A DNA stretch of 64,000 nucleotides from Nymphaea colorata. Its lineage: Eukaryota; Streptophyta; Magnoliopsida; Nymphaeales; Nymphaeaceae. The position numbers and the translations under genes are program-made. Numbering within the stretch: position 1 is the first letter of the stretch; every line of letters starts with the position of its first letter. Location of the stretch: positions 12,062,704 through 12,126,703 of the forward strand of contig NC_045139.1 in assembly GCF_008831285.2 (NCBI RefSeq), in the 5' to 3' direction. The notes beneath the pieces are model-generated. The model saw nothing but the letters and a program-made list of their open reading frames with translations. It ran no database searches and was not told where the DNA came from. Shown in pieces: positions 39,330 through 51,100 of this stretch.

Positions 39330-40265
39330 AACTTATTTTGGCCATCCATCTGATGTAGATGGATGGTTGAGAGGAAAACATGAAAAACAAAAGTGGAAAT
39401 TGATAGTAAATAGTGAAAATGTCTATCACCTTTTTTTTTTCTTTGTTTTTTTTCTTGACCATCCATTATGATGAATTGTACGACCCTGGTTGGATGGATG
39501 GTGACTTTAAAAAACCAAAGTGTTTTATATATATATATATATACACACAAGACGTTTACATGTTAAACCATAAGGAATTTTCTTAGTCGTTTGATCTTTT
39601 GAAAATGGATGACCGAAGAAAAATCAAGATGCTACAGAATTTGTTGGATGGTTAAAGAAGTTTATTGCTAAAAAGATCACCCATATAAGCTGTTGCGAGA
39701 CTATAACCCATCGCTAGCGCCAATGTAATAGCTGTTTTTATGATAAATTTCTTTAGTTATCCAACAACATTTGACATCCGATAGGATTGAATAGTATATG
39801 TGAATGTGTGTGTGTGTGATGACTCTTGCTATCTAAAGGTACCTAGCCATCTAATTAAGGTCATCCATCTAATATAAATGGATGATTGAGAAAAAAATAT
39901 AGAGAAAGAAGTGAGAACTAATAATAGATGACGAAAATGTCCATCATATTTTTCTCTTTTTTTTTCTCTTAAATGTCTATCATGCTTAATTGGATAATTC
40001 TGATTAGATGACTCGGTGACTTTAAAAATCCAGATAATTCTCATTAGATGACTTAGTGACTTTAAAAATCTAGAGTCACCATTCAATTTTCATATATATA
40101 TATATAAGTGAATGATGAATCTAGAGTCACCCTGCCATAGCATCTCACTAAGATCGTCCATTTGAATTAAGGAAAAAGAAATGTGAAATATAGCAAATGA
40201 CAAGAATGTCCATCATTTTTTTCTCATTGTTCTTCTAACCGTTTATCATGATAGATCATACATGA
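39330..40265. repeat. Three diverged copies of a ~200-bp repeat
   Basis: Copies start near 39343, 39861 and 40150, with CCATCCATCTGATGTAGATG, TCATCCATCTAATATAAATG and TCGTCCATTTGAATTAAGG. Each is followed by an A-rich stretch, then AATGTC(T/C)ATCA, a T-rich stretch, and a TATCATG- or CCATTATG-type motif. The second copy has an internal duplication of GATGACT(C/T)(G/A)GTGACTTTAAAAAT. No coding frame is present. Confidence 0.65.
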
Positions 40266-41107
40266 ATGCATGATGGGTTCTTAGTTGTGCATATTTTCCA
40301 AGTCAAGGAATCAAACTTATATTCTAGAACAAGTAAGTAAATTCACTCACGAGACGGCAAAGGGCTCATGGTCCCACGGGTTTGGACATACACCTTTGTC
40401 TTTGGGTCCCATGTGCCTTTTTTCTTTATGAAAAGGAGAAAAATAAATGAAATTTTAAATTGAAAAAATTGATAAAGAAGCAGGATATATAATATGTCTC
40501 CTGATCAACGTTGCAAGAATTGGTTTGAAGACTGAATGGGCACAGCTGCTGATTCGGCCACCGATTCAACTGGATTGGTTTATCTGCTAAAATTGTTTGG
40601 AAATTTATTCGAAAAAGTGGGGAATATATAAAAACTTTTAAATAAACAAGGAAAATCTTACAATATATATATATTGTAAATTCATCTCGAATTATCATAA
40701 AGATGTACCGTTCCCGATATGGATCAGATCTATTAAAAATAAGATATATTCTCTGATCCATTTACATCTACGCACTCATTACTGCATTTAATTAATGTCG
40801 ATACATGAAGCTCTGGACTCTTGATTGATTGTAGTTCAAGTTTTCATTAGTTTAGTTACCAATTGCTTGGATAAGTTTAGCTAACGCTGACTCGTTACTC
40901 GTTTCAAGCAAATATATAAAAGTAGGATCCTAAGTGACCTACGAATTATGGTGCATTATCAGGAAATTGGATGTCTCTAGTTGCACGTTAAAGCAAGCAA
41001 CAATATTGAGTGTTAACAACCTTTAGATCTAAAATGTTGAATCGTAGACCTCCTTCAACTTCGAGGCTTTGAGTCAATTCACCTAGGCCGGTTTGTGGCC
41101 GAGCTCA

Positions 41108-41304
41108 GCAAGGGCGGAGTCAAGGTAGGGCCTGCATGGGTCTTGGCCCCACTTCAATTTTTTTTTTTTTTAAATTTACATGTAAATTTTAGAAAATTTC
41201 ACTTGTTTTATATAAACAATTTGAGAAATGATATTCCGGCCCTAGTCAGAATTTAGAAACTTTAATTCGGCCTCTTCATGAAAAATTTCTGGCTCAGCCC
41301 TTGC
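41108..41304. mobile_element. GGGCGGAG-type MITE, copy 1
   Basis: The left end AAGGGCGGAGTCAAG is roughly the inverse of the right end CTGGCTCAGCCCTT. The AT-rich middle has TTTAGAAACTTTAATTCGGC and AAAAATTTCTGGCTC, which align with copy 2. The size (~200 bp) and lack of coding capacity fit a MITE. Plant genomes often carry repeats with GGGGCGGAGCCA ends. Confidence 0.6.
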
Positions 41305-42184
41305 ATGTCAGCCAGCTTGGCGACGCCATGTATGCCCTCATGCCAGGTCAGAGTGGAAGGGATGTCTACGTCGGCAAGTGCCTTAAGGAAGGAAAATTCT
41401 CCGTAACAATCAAACATGATTCGGGGATCGGCTTGCTTTGCTTCATGATCACAAGATCTCCTTTCAACCAACATGGTTACGTGAGGGGGCACGCCTTGTG
41501 TGCTCCCCTATATTCCAACCTTTCTGCTTGTTCTGACCCACTCCTCCCCTCATGACCTGGGCCCCTTCCTTAAAAGTAGACAAGGACCGGACCATCCTCA
41601 CATCTCTCTCTCTCTTCTTTTGAGGTTAAGGGTTGAGTGCGTTGCTTGCTCTCATAATTGAAGCAAAGTGCCAACTTTCTTTCTCGCTAGCTTCCTTTTA
41701 GGATGGCCCAGCCTCTCTTTCCCAGTATGAAGTTGTTCGAAAGGTGGGACCCAAGGATAAAGAGATCATAAGGAAATAGAGTCATTGATCTTGAAGGAAG
41801 GACAGGGTGCATACTGGCAAGAAGGAATAGTATTTCATCTTATTACTATTTAACAAATTAAAGCCGAAGTCTTCACCCCTCCCCTCATTATTAATGGTCC
41901 AAGCCTACATCGTAGTGTCACCCTCAATATGCTTTATGATTTGTGCTACAGGACCCCTTTTAAAGCATACTAGATTGACACACCTGCCACTTGATTAAGA
42001 GAATGAGACTGACTGGCTACCAGCCCCAATCCTAGTCATTGCATCAACCTCCTTGAGGGGACAAGAGCCGTTGATCTTGAAGGACGGACAAGGTTTACTA
42101 CAATTGCATAAATTAATGTTAATTCACTTTTACGTCAAAGATGTTATTTTTGAAACTCTAGCTGATTGGATTGCGATTTCCATC

Positions 42185-42354
42185 AAGGGCAGAGCCAAGG
42201 GCTGGCCCGGCCTCTGGCTCCCACCTCAATAAATTTTAAAAAATTTATTTATCCTATATGAAAATTTTGAAACTTTGTATTTCGGCCTTTGTTAAAATTT
42301 TGAAACTATAATTTGGCCCCCCTTCCCCCCATAAAAAATTTCTAGCTCTACCCT
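42185..42354. mobile_element. GGGCGGAG-type MITE, copy 2
   Basis: Left end AAGGGCAGAGCCAAGG and right end TTTCTAGCTCTACCCT form imperfect inverted termini. The middle shares GAAACT(T/A)TAATTTGGCC with copy 1, in the same orientation about 1.1 kb away. Confidence 0.6.
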
Positions 42355-43448
42355 GATTTCCACATTGGTTATTATAATTAGGTTACACTTGGAGCTTTCT
42401 CAAATACAAATATGTAAAAGAATGACTGAGATTAGACAATTTGGATTGATAATAAAAAAATATACGCGATGTTCCAATTGTGTTAAGTAGTTAATGGTGT
42501 CCAATAAACGCAATAACATAGTTTCCTAAAATCATTTCAAGTTATTAGATACAAAAATTGTATGAATAAAATACACTTAGCAAAAAAATTCATAAGGTTA
42601 AAAATTGGAAACTTTATGGAAAGACAAAGTACTCTAAAAAAGAAGAGAGCTTGTATTTTTGGTTATTTAAGACATTTTTAGCTTTGAATGAAATAATAAA
42701 AAGAAAATCATGCTTTTAACGTATCTAATTGACAGCCTATTTGTGGCAATTGATTTCTTAATCAAGTAGATATATAAATGAAAACCCTATTTGTGGTGTC
42801 ACTACATTTGGCGGACATGTTTTAAACTATTCAAGAGGAGAAACCCCAAGTGTGAAACTATTTGTGATCTCTGTCCTCGTGGTTCATAGTTAGGAGAATT
42901 CTTGAATCATGTTATTCAGTGGTTAAGTTCAAACTATAAACTAATATACGTTGATGCTTAAATTGGATTTGAAAAAAATCTAATTTCAATTATGTTTGAA
43001 TTTTTCCCAAATTAAAAACATGTTTACCTGTCTAGATGCATAGTGCATTTACAATTTTCGTAATTTACATTTGCATTTTTAGATCTTCGACATAAACAAG
43101 GCAAAGAACGCAGCCTCAAGGGCCTTTTTCGTAATAGTATCACTCTGTTCCTATCTTATGAACCTGCCCGTAAAAATTTAGCAGAATTATAAAATGTTGT
43201 AACAAGTGTTCGACGAAAGTGCTTTATTTTTTGGGACAATTCATAGTCATAAGGCATCAGTAACAATGTGTTCCAAAGGTATTCTTGTAGTGGCAGCATT
43301 TAGTTGTCATGCAAACATAAATAAAATCAGATAAAAATCCAATCCAACAAGACAGACTCAAGTCGAAGTAGAGCCCCAAAATACAAGCACTAACAATAAC
43401 AACCTGGTTCTGTAACCATGAAAGTGTCGTGACTAAGGGGCTCTGGAT

Positions 43449-43811
43449 CAGTGTCACAAAAAACATGTTTTCTTCGAAAAAAATGTAAAAAATGTGATAA
43501 ATTAAATTACCGTTTAAAACTTTAAAAAATGTATTTTTTTTAAAAAAAACATTTTTTTAATGTATTTTTTCACTTTTTTTAATTTTTTAATGCCAAACAA
43601 ATTTTTTATATTTTATATTTTATATTTGTTGCAAATCTACTTGTCTTTTGATGTTTGTGTAATTAGTTTCTTACTTATTTTATTTTTCATCTATTTTTAG
43701 TTTTTTTATTTTTTTAAAATTTATCATATTTTTCTTGTTTTTTTTAAGGCTACTATATTATACTCAAGAAAAACTTTGTTGTTTAAAACTCCGAAACATT
43801 ATTTGTGACTA
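43449..43811 (-). mobile_element. MITE with CACTGTCACA-type termini, copy 2
   Basis: The left end CAGTGTCACAAAAAACATG and right end CATTATTTGTGAC are inverted. The right part, reverse-complemented, closely matches the left part of the copy at 60396 (AGTCACAAATAA, then GGAGTTTTAA and GAGTATAATAT). The core reads TTAGTTTCTTACTTATTTTA, the reverse complement of the family core. A small duplication of CCGAAACATTATTTG and ACTATGGTATGGA follows the right end. Confidence 0.65.
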
Positions 43812-46800
43812 TGGTATGGACCGAAACATTATTTGACTATGGTATGGATGCAAATAAATCCTATTCAGGTCGGATATCCGACTAAACTGCTTCAAAAAAA
43901 TAGTGATACAGAAAAGAATTTATCATTCAATTAAGAAATTGAATGGTACTCAAATTTAAGAAATAACATATGTTTAAATTCATATTTGAATTGGGATTTA
44001 AATAAATATCTTATTGTATTTGAATTCAAATTTAGTTTTAAATAACTTTCCTATCTAATATTCATCCAGCTTAAAAGTCAGTTCTTGATATATTGGAATG
44101 CTGTCAACATTCAGTTGAAAGTCAGATTCAGATTCAGCTGTCAATGTAAAAATTGGTTTCAGATTGTGAATTCGGATTTGGACAATTGAGATATGGTACA
44201 TATTTTATTCTGTTTGTACTTGAATCTAAATTCCAATCCGCATATGTGAACATTCGAAAAGCAGATATGGTCAATAATACTCATTCGAATCTGATCCGGC
44301 TCACCATACTCTCTGGCTTTCTAGTGATGAAACAAGAAAATAAATAAGAAAAAACCTGTTTGCAACTATGTTAGCATGATGGATCTTTCCAGGCAAATAT
44401 TCAGAAAGCTCAGATAATCTCAATTCAAATTGATGTTCGATTGCTAATGGATTAGGGACTTTTTTGTGTCTGACCAAATTGCCACTGCGAAACGGTTCTA
44501 GTTGGTGTTCAATGGAGTTCGATTCGACTTGGTTTATTTTTTAATATTATTTTTTATTTAATAATGACATATATTTTATTGTTAAAAATATATTTTATAT
44601 TTAAAAACTTTAGTTATATTTATTTTTTTTATTTTAACCCAGCCAAACCCAAACTCTATTTTTAGGTGTCGGGCCAACTAGATGCCCAGGCTTAGTCCTC
44701 TTCTCCTGTCCCCCTTCTCTTCTCAGGTATAGTTAAATAAAACAAAATTGTTGTGATTAAAAATAAAGAGGGAAGCAAATACTTTTCCATAGGCTCCCTA
44801 TTTTTTTTTTAATGGAAAAAGAATGAACATATATTTTGAAAATTAAAAAAAAAAAAAAAACTATGTTACAGGAGTGTTTACATGTTATCCCGGAACAGTC
44901 TAAAGAGCTAGAAATCCTCAAACCAAAAAAGTAAGTGCAAAAATTGGAAACGAGAGGTTGATATTATTATTATAACAGCAACTGAACTCAAATAGTTTGT
45001 AAATTTTTTGAATGATTGCATATTCTTTCTAGAAAACGAAGAAAATCTTCCATCCTTTAAATGATGTTTGAAAAAGCAATTTCCTGACCGAAAACGGGAA
45101 ACTCAATTCTCAAAACAAGTTCCTGGTCCAGGGTTGGAACCAAAATTTTTTTCCCATGGAGTACTGAATATATAATTAACTAATTTTTAGTTGTCCTTAA
45201 GACAATAATTCAGGTCTGGTGGGGCTGCCCCCATATAGTTAGACCAAGGTCCATCCAGATCCAACATGTAAATTCAAAATTTCAGATTAAGCTTTGTGGA
45301 GCGTATGTCCCTGAAATCTCCACCTATCTCCGCCTCTGTGCTGGTCATAACAACAGCAATTAATTAATTATGTTCTGGACTCTAAAACATTTAATCAATA
45401 TTATTAGTCATTAAGAAAAAAAAAATGACTTCTTTTGAGTTTTTTTTTTAACTAGAAACAATACAATTTAAGTTTTTTGTTCAAGTAGCTATATCTGAAA
45501 TATCCAAACATGGTGAGGACACTGTGTCATTTCTTTATTTACTTTTTTTTTTTTTAATGACCAGAGTGAGTATGCTTTAGATTCGTTGACGGTAAAATGA
45601 TTTGAATGACAAAAAAATCAAAATAAGCTTTAAGCAACAACATTGGTGCTTTCATGTTTTTTTTAGTGATATACATGTTACCACGACTGAACATCCACCA
45701 GATAAGTTGAAGATCGAAAATGGGAGTCGACGCACCAAAATATTTTCCGATAATTAGGAAAAATGGGATAAACTTTCCTTGACTTTTCCATCTTGGACTA
45801 TACATAAAACGGATAGCTACCGGACCCTTGCATGCTAGACTTGGCGTAGGAGAACCTAAGCTGTTGTTTTAAGAGGCTAAAATGCCTCTGAAAGTAGATA
45901 GGTTAGAAAGAGAAACATAGGGAAACAAATTATCTCTTTTGAGGGGTATCTCGGTTTCTTGAAAAATTAATCTGTTTTTTGTATTTTTCTACTTAATCTC
46001 CACCATTTGATTTATTTAGAATTGATGACTTAGATTATTCTCATTAAGTATAGTTATATATCTATATATATATATATACATATATATAGTGATTTGATAA
46101 GAAACATATATTAAGTTAGTTGTTTTTTTTTAATAGTCAAAAGATGAACGGCTCTTATAACATCAAAATTTTGGTCTCAATCTTTTTATATAAAAAAAAG
46201 ACTTGAACTAAAACATGATTTATAATAAATTAGAGTTTATAAACACATTAGAATATTCATATTACGTTCAAAATACTTTTAACATGAATTTAAGTACAAT
46301 AACTATCTTGTGAACAAATTTGAAGTAATAGCTTCAAAATATTCAAAACACCCAATAAAAATAAAAAGTATTCCTAAATGGAATGCAGCGGATATGAAAA
46401 ATGGCGGGGTCCCCAGGACAAAAATGAAAAAAAAAAAATGGTGGTATGCATAGAATCTAGGACCTACATGCTTCATGTAATCTCTTTGTGGAAAACAAGC
46501 GATTCTGATAACCTCTACGTTAATAACGCCCGACTGAAATTTCGCTCGAGTTTCTTCGATTTGAATTCTCGGATCCAACAAGTTCAGTGTTTCATTTCGA
46601 CAATGTGTCAGAACCAGATCGACGATAAAGAAATAAAAGTAAGTAGGGCTCCACAAACGGGTCGGGGCAACCTTTATGCAGATCCAGTTTTTTTCTGTTG
46701 GGAGCACCGAGCCTGCATGGGTTCTTATGACATGGATGTTAGTTCCAGCAAAGGATGACCCGGTTCCACATTCACCCAAATGTTCGCATCTGGTCTCTCT

Positions 46801-48029
46801 AATTGAGATTATAAATCCGACCCGGTTCAGATTGCGTTACCAGAAGAGAATTCAGATATGGCTTCCATCACCTTGGATCGGGCAATCTAGCTCTGTAAAT
46901 TAAAGGCATCATATTTGGATCACGTCTTGTTTTTGCAATTTTAAAGGCCACATGCCAATGTAACGTTGTTTATTAATTTTTTTTTTCATTTTCACCACGT
47001 TCTTTTCACTAACTGGTAACCATATAGTAATACCTGCATGGTTGTCATTATCGACTCTGTCAGCCAACATGCATTCCTAGAAGGCACTTTTTTTTTGTAT
47101 GGTTTAATTACTTTCGAAAAGAAAGATGTAAATAAAACTAGATACGTTTAATTACCCATTCGATTTTATTTTTTAGACAAATCTAGTAAAGAAATTCAGC
47201 TCCATTTATTAATAGGATTCAAGTTTAACAATTTTTTTTTTTCGCAGGACACTAAATATATATATAGTTAAACAAATTTTCAATTGGTACCCATTTAATT
47301 GAACGTAGGTCTACCCGAATCCATTCATTAAAAACAAGGTTTTATATTGGACTCCATAAAGCATATGCTCTAGGGTGACCCCGCGTATCTCCACCACTGA
47401 GTTTAGCACTTAGTTTCATAATCAAATTTCAATTTGAGTTCCTTACATTGCATGCTACGCCAGTCAGTTTCAAATTCAGTTTTACAAGAAAAGGTTAGGA
47501 TCAGAATGCGAATTCTATTGGAAATCCATTAGATCTGGATCAGACTCGAATCCGACCCGTCTAATCCGCTGTTCCATAGTATCGATTTCCGCATCCCTGT
47601 ATTTAGGCGATCCGCCAATTTCTGGTCCGTCATGGACGGGCGAGTCAGCGGGTCAGAGGACTTGGACCTTGCAAATGCAATGGTCTGGACCTGTATCCGT
47701 ATAGGACGGGCTAGTGTCAGATCCGAAACTTTTTACTGGGAAAACCAAAACCAAATCCAATTAGAAGAAGGCAATTTAAGGTGGATCCATACCCGGTCGA
47801 ATGAGCATTAAACTCGAGTGGATCTTGGTGACAATACATGTCGTCATTTTATACTGGAAAAAAAAAAAGGGATCGTGGACGAACATTATGGATCAGGTCT
47901 GACCAAATACTTAAACCAGGATCCTTTCAAGTGAAACGTACTCAAAACGGTTCACAATAGGCTTCGGACAGTGCGTTTTCTTGAATAAATTTCAAACCTA
48001 TCAGGCTTCCGACTACGCGTTTCTGTAAT

Positions 48030-48167
48030 AAATTTCGAATCGTGGGCATTTGACCGTTCTCATCACCGTGGAGGGGAGAAATCGTGAGCTTACGCCTTTA
48101 GAGGCACACAGAGGGAGAGAGAGCAAGAGAGAGAGAGAGAGAGGAATTGGAAGGCTATCGACGAACA
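48030..48167 (+). promoter_or_regulatory. UBA5 5' leader
   Basis: A GA-rich run (about 48112-48143) lies just upstream of the UBA5 ATG at 48168, resembling a plant 5' UTR. No clear TATA box was picked out in the preceding sequence. Transcription start is not determined. Confidence 0.4.
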
Positions 48168-51100
48168 ATGGAGGGCGAGTTGAAGGAGATTCTTGCAGAT
48201 CTCGACGATCTCAAAGGGGTGGTCTCCGAACCAGATCATCGCGAACGTATCGAGAAGGTAACCCAATCTCGTTAGTTTCTGCATTTTTTACGATCACGGT
48301 ATCTCTCTCTCTCGATTGATAAATCGATCGGTTAGTTTCCTGCGGAAGCTGGGGGAACATTTTCATGCTCACTTTTGTCCACCATGGAGAATCATGAGCG
48401 TTTCCCTGTTTGCGTCGATTCAACGCCAGAGTGTTGCTATCCTGATGTTGATTCTGCTGCGAACTTTTGTGATATTTTTAAGAGCCTATGCGGTCGTGTA
48501 TTAGCGCATTTTGCTTCATGTTAAGTTTGGATTTCCTGGGGCTGAGATTCTTGCATTCCAATTATCGGGAATCTGCGGTTTAGATGAATTTGATGTCGTG
48601 CTTCAGTCGGCCAAGTTCGTAGTTGCAAGTGGACTTTGGGCGGAAATTGCAAGTCTGAGAATTTCAGTTCCTCAATTCTCCAAACTGGGGTTAATAGTTG
48701 CAGCTCAAATTGTCGCCGCGGTGCATTACTATTCTGTGGTCTTATTTGTACTTTTCTTGCAAATTGGCGTTGCCGTAATATCTTTAATGGAGTTTTGATG
48801 ACGGCTTCTTTACTGAATTGGCTATGCTTTGATAGATAAAAAAGCGTGCTGAACGCATTGGTGGTTTCGTAGGAAGCTCGCATGTGCGGCGGCAGAGAGT
48901 GAAGGTTTGTATTATCGGTTCCTCATATGCTCGTGTGTGTGTTTTTTTTTTTAAATATTTTGTTTATGTGTGTGAATAACATCATGATGCAAAACGTGAA
49001 GGACAGGATATGAGCGCTGAGGTTGTGGATACAAATCCTTACAGTAGGCTGATGGCTCTCCAAAGGATGGGAATAGTGAAGGACTACGAACGGATAAGGG
49101 AATTCTCTGTTGCAGTTGTAGTATGTATAACTTTCACTCTTTGGTGGTTTCTTTTCATCCCATTTCGATGGCGGATCAAATGTTGCTTCACATGAGTTCG
49201 CAATTTTATTATAAATCGCTCGATCCGTGTCAAAGGAAGCATGAGTCACTTTTATTTTAAAGAACGCTTCTTAATCCTTATTCGTTCTATTTTTCTAATT
49301 TGCTATAAAATAGTGCTCATGCATCAGAGAAGAATGATCCAGGTGTCAATTGTGAGGTTCTTGAACTTCGATATCACATCCATATGGTTAGTTTCGGAAG
49401 ATAGAAATGTAGGTAGAATTTCCAAACCATGGACACTATAAATCTCGTCATCAAAGATGTCTCCGAAATCCAAATAGATGGAAATTTAAAGAAAGGCTGT
49501 TACCCGCTTATGGAGTTCTTAACATAAATAGTAGAATTACGAAATGTAATTCTAACTTTTGGAGTGCATGAATATACGTCATTTTCCATTTATGCAGAAC
49601 TTTGTAGTGGTATTCTTAAAATGCTTAAGCAAAACCGTATCAAGAAAAAACATAAACATTAAAATTTCTGTCACAATCAATTCATCCTTCTGCCTTTATA
49701 ATCGAAGAGAAGATAAGCTTTTTCATGCTTATCGATAACATGAAGGTTTACCAATGTTAGCTTGTCCTTATTTACGCTACTGGTTTGTTTGACTAGTATA
49801 AATAGTCGTTGACTGTTTATTCTATCCCTTTTCCTTTTTAACATTTTTGTTTCTTGAAACTATACATTTTTCAATTTATGGAAGCAAACTCGCTATGAGT
49901 TATCAGGTTTCTTTTCTGCATTCCCCCTTCATTCTATTGACAAATGTGTCAGCCCATATGTGGTCATTTCACATATGCATGAATTTCAGCCTTTTCAGAA
50001 ATTTGATGTGCTGGAGTTTGAGTTCATATTAAAACAAATGCAGGTTAAATAGTCCTTTAATTTCAAATCCATACTAATATGGATTTATTAAGGAAGTTAT
50101 TCTGTTTTGTGTTTGGATGGGCTCTATTGAACATATGTTCCTCTCGGTTGCATCTTTTTCCAGCTTTGATAAATCCAGTGCCTGTTATAAGTTCTTGTAT
50201 ATGTTATTTCAGTCAATCAATAATATAACTGTTTCTTTTCTAAAAGGTGTTCAAATTGGTTCTTCAGGGAATAGGTGGTGTTGGTAGTGTTGCTGCAGAA
50301 ATGCTTACAAGGTGTGGTATTGGCCGACTACTGCTTTATGACTATGACACAGTGGAGTTGGCTAATATGAATAGGCTATTCTTTCGCCCAGAACAGGCAT
50401 GACATTCTTCAGTAAACTTGTTTAATTTTCACTGTCATCCCTTACAAAGTACTGCTAAAGGCTTGTTTTGGCCTTCACATGCATCGTAAGGCTGTATATT
50501 ACTATATGTATAAAGGACCTGAACAGTTACTTTATTTTCACTTAAGTTTATTTTCTGCTCATATGACATATCATATGAATGATTAAGTACCTGTGTTCTG
50601 TCTTCTATATAAGGGACTTAAAATGCATGATATACATATTATGGAAAAGTGGACTAAAATAAATGGAACAGTAAAGAGGAGAGAATATAAAAACGCATAA
50701 ACTACAAAAGCTGGTGAAAGTTGATTGACCCATGCTAGCAATTCCAGCTAATATTTTACCAACTTCAGCAATGATAGTGTCTAGTCCATTCCTCAAATAA
50801 AGTTTTTTCATGGGAGTTATCATATATCAAAAGCTTATTAAGCACAGTCCCATGGGTCTTAGCTTTTCGATTATCCTCCTCCTGATTCCCCCTTGAGGAA
50901 GCTCGCAGGCAGGTTGTTTTCTGTTTTCCCACCATCTTTCTTTAGAAATGAATCAATATATCTAATTTTCCCTCTAATGAAATTTAATGCTTCTATATCA
51001 GTTAATTTTTGATAGTCATAGCCTGTTATTCATGTCCCTCTCCCTCAACAATCAACTTATACAGAGAAAGGCAGCTTTAACAATTCATCGCTCTTCCTGG

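Larger units (their letters stand above)
36330..48030. other. Gene desert 2: F-box 3' flank and intergenic repeats
   Basis: About 0.2-0.3 kb after 36330 is the probable 3' UTR of the F-box gene; no AATAAA is obvious. Beyond that I see no supported gene. Contents: a TA repeat at 38651-38684, three diverged copies of a ~200-bp repeat at 39330-40260, two copies of a GGGCGGAG-type MITE (41.1 and 42.2 kb), a diverged copy of the 22.5-kb hairpin repeat at 43.16 kb, and the CACTGTCACA-type MITE at 43.4 kb. Open frames such as 37744-38040 (plus), 41301-41555 (plus) and 46779-46303 (minus, 158 codons) have no recognisable domain. Confidence 0.6.

Noticed and set aside
46303-46779. 158-codon minus-strand open frame
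   Set aside because: No domain, low-complexity Phe-rich part, no splice or codon-use support.
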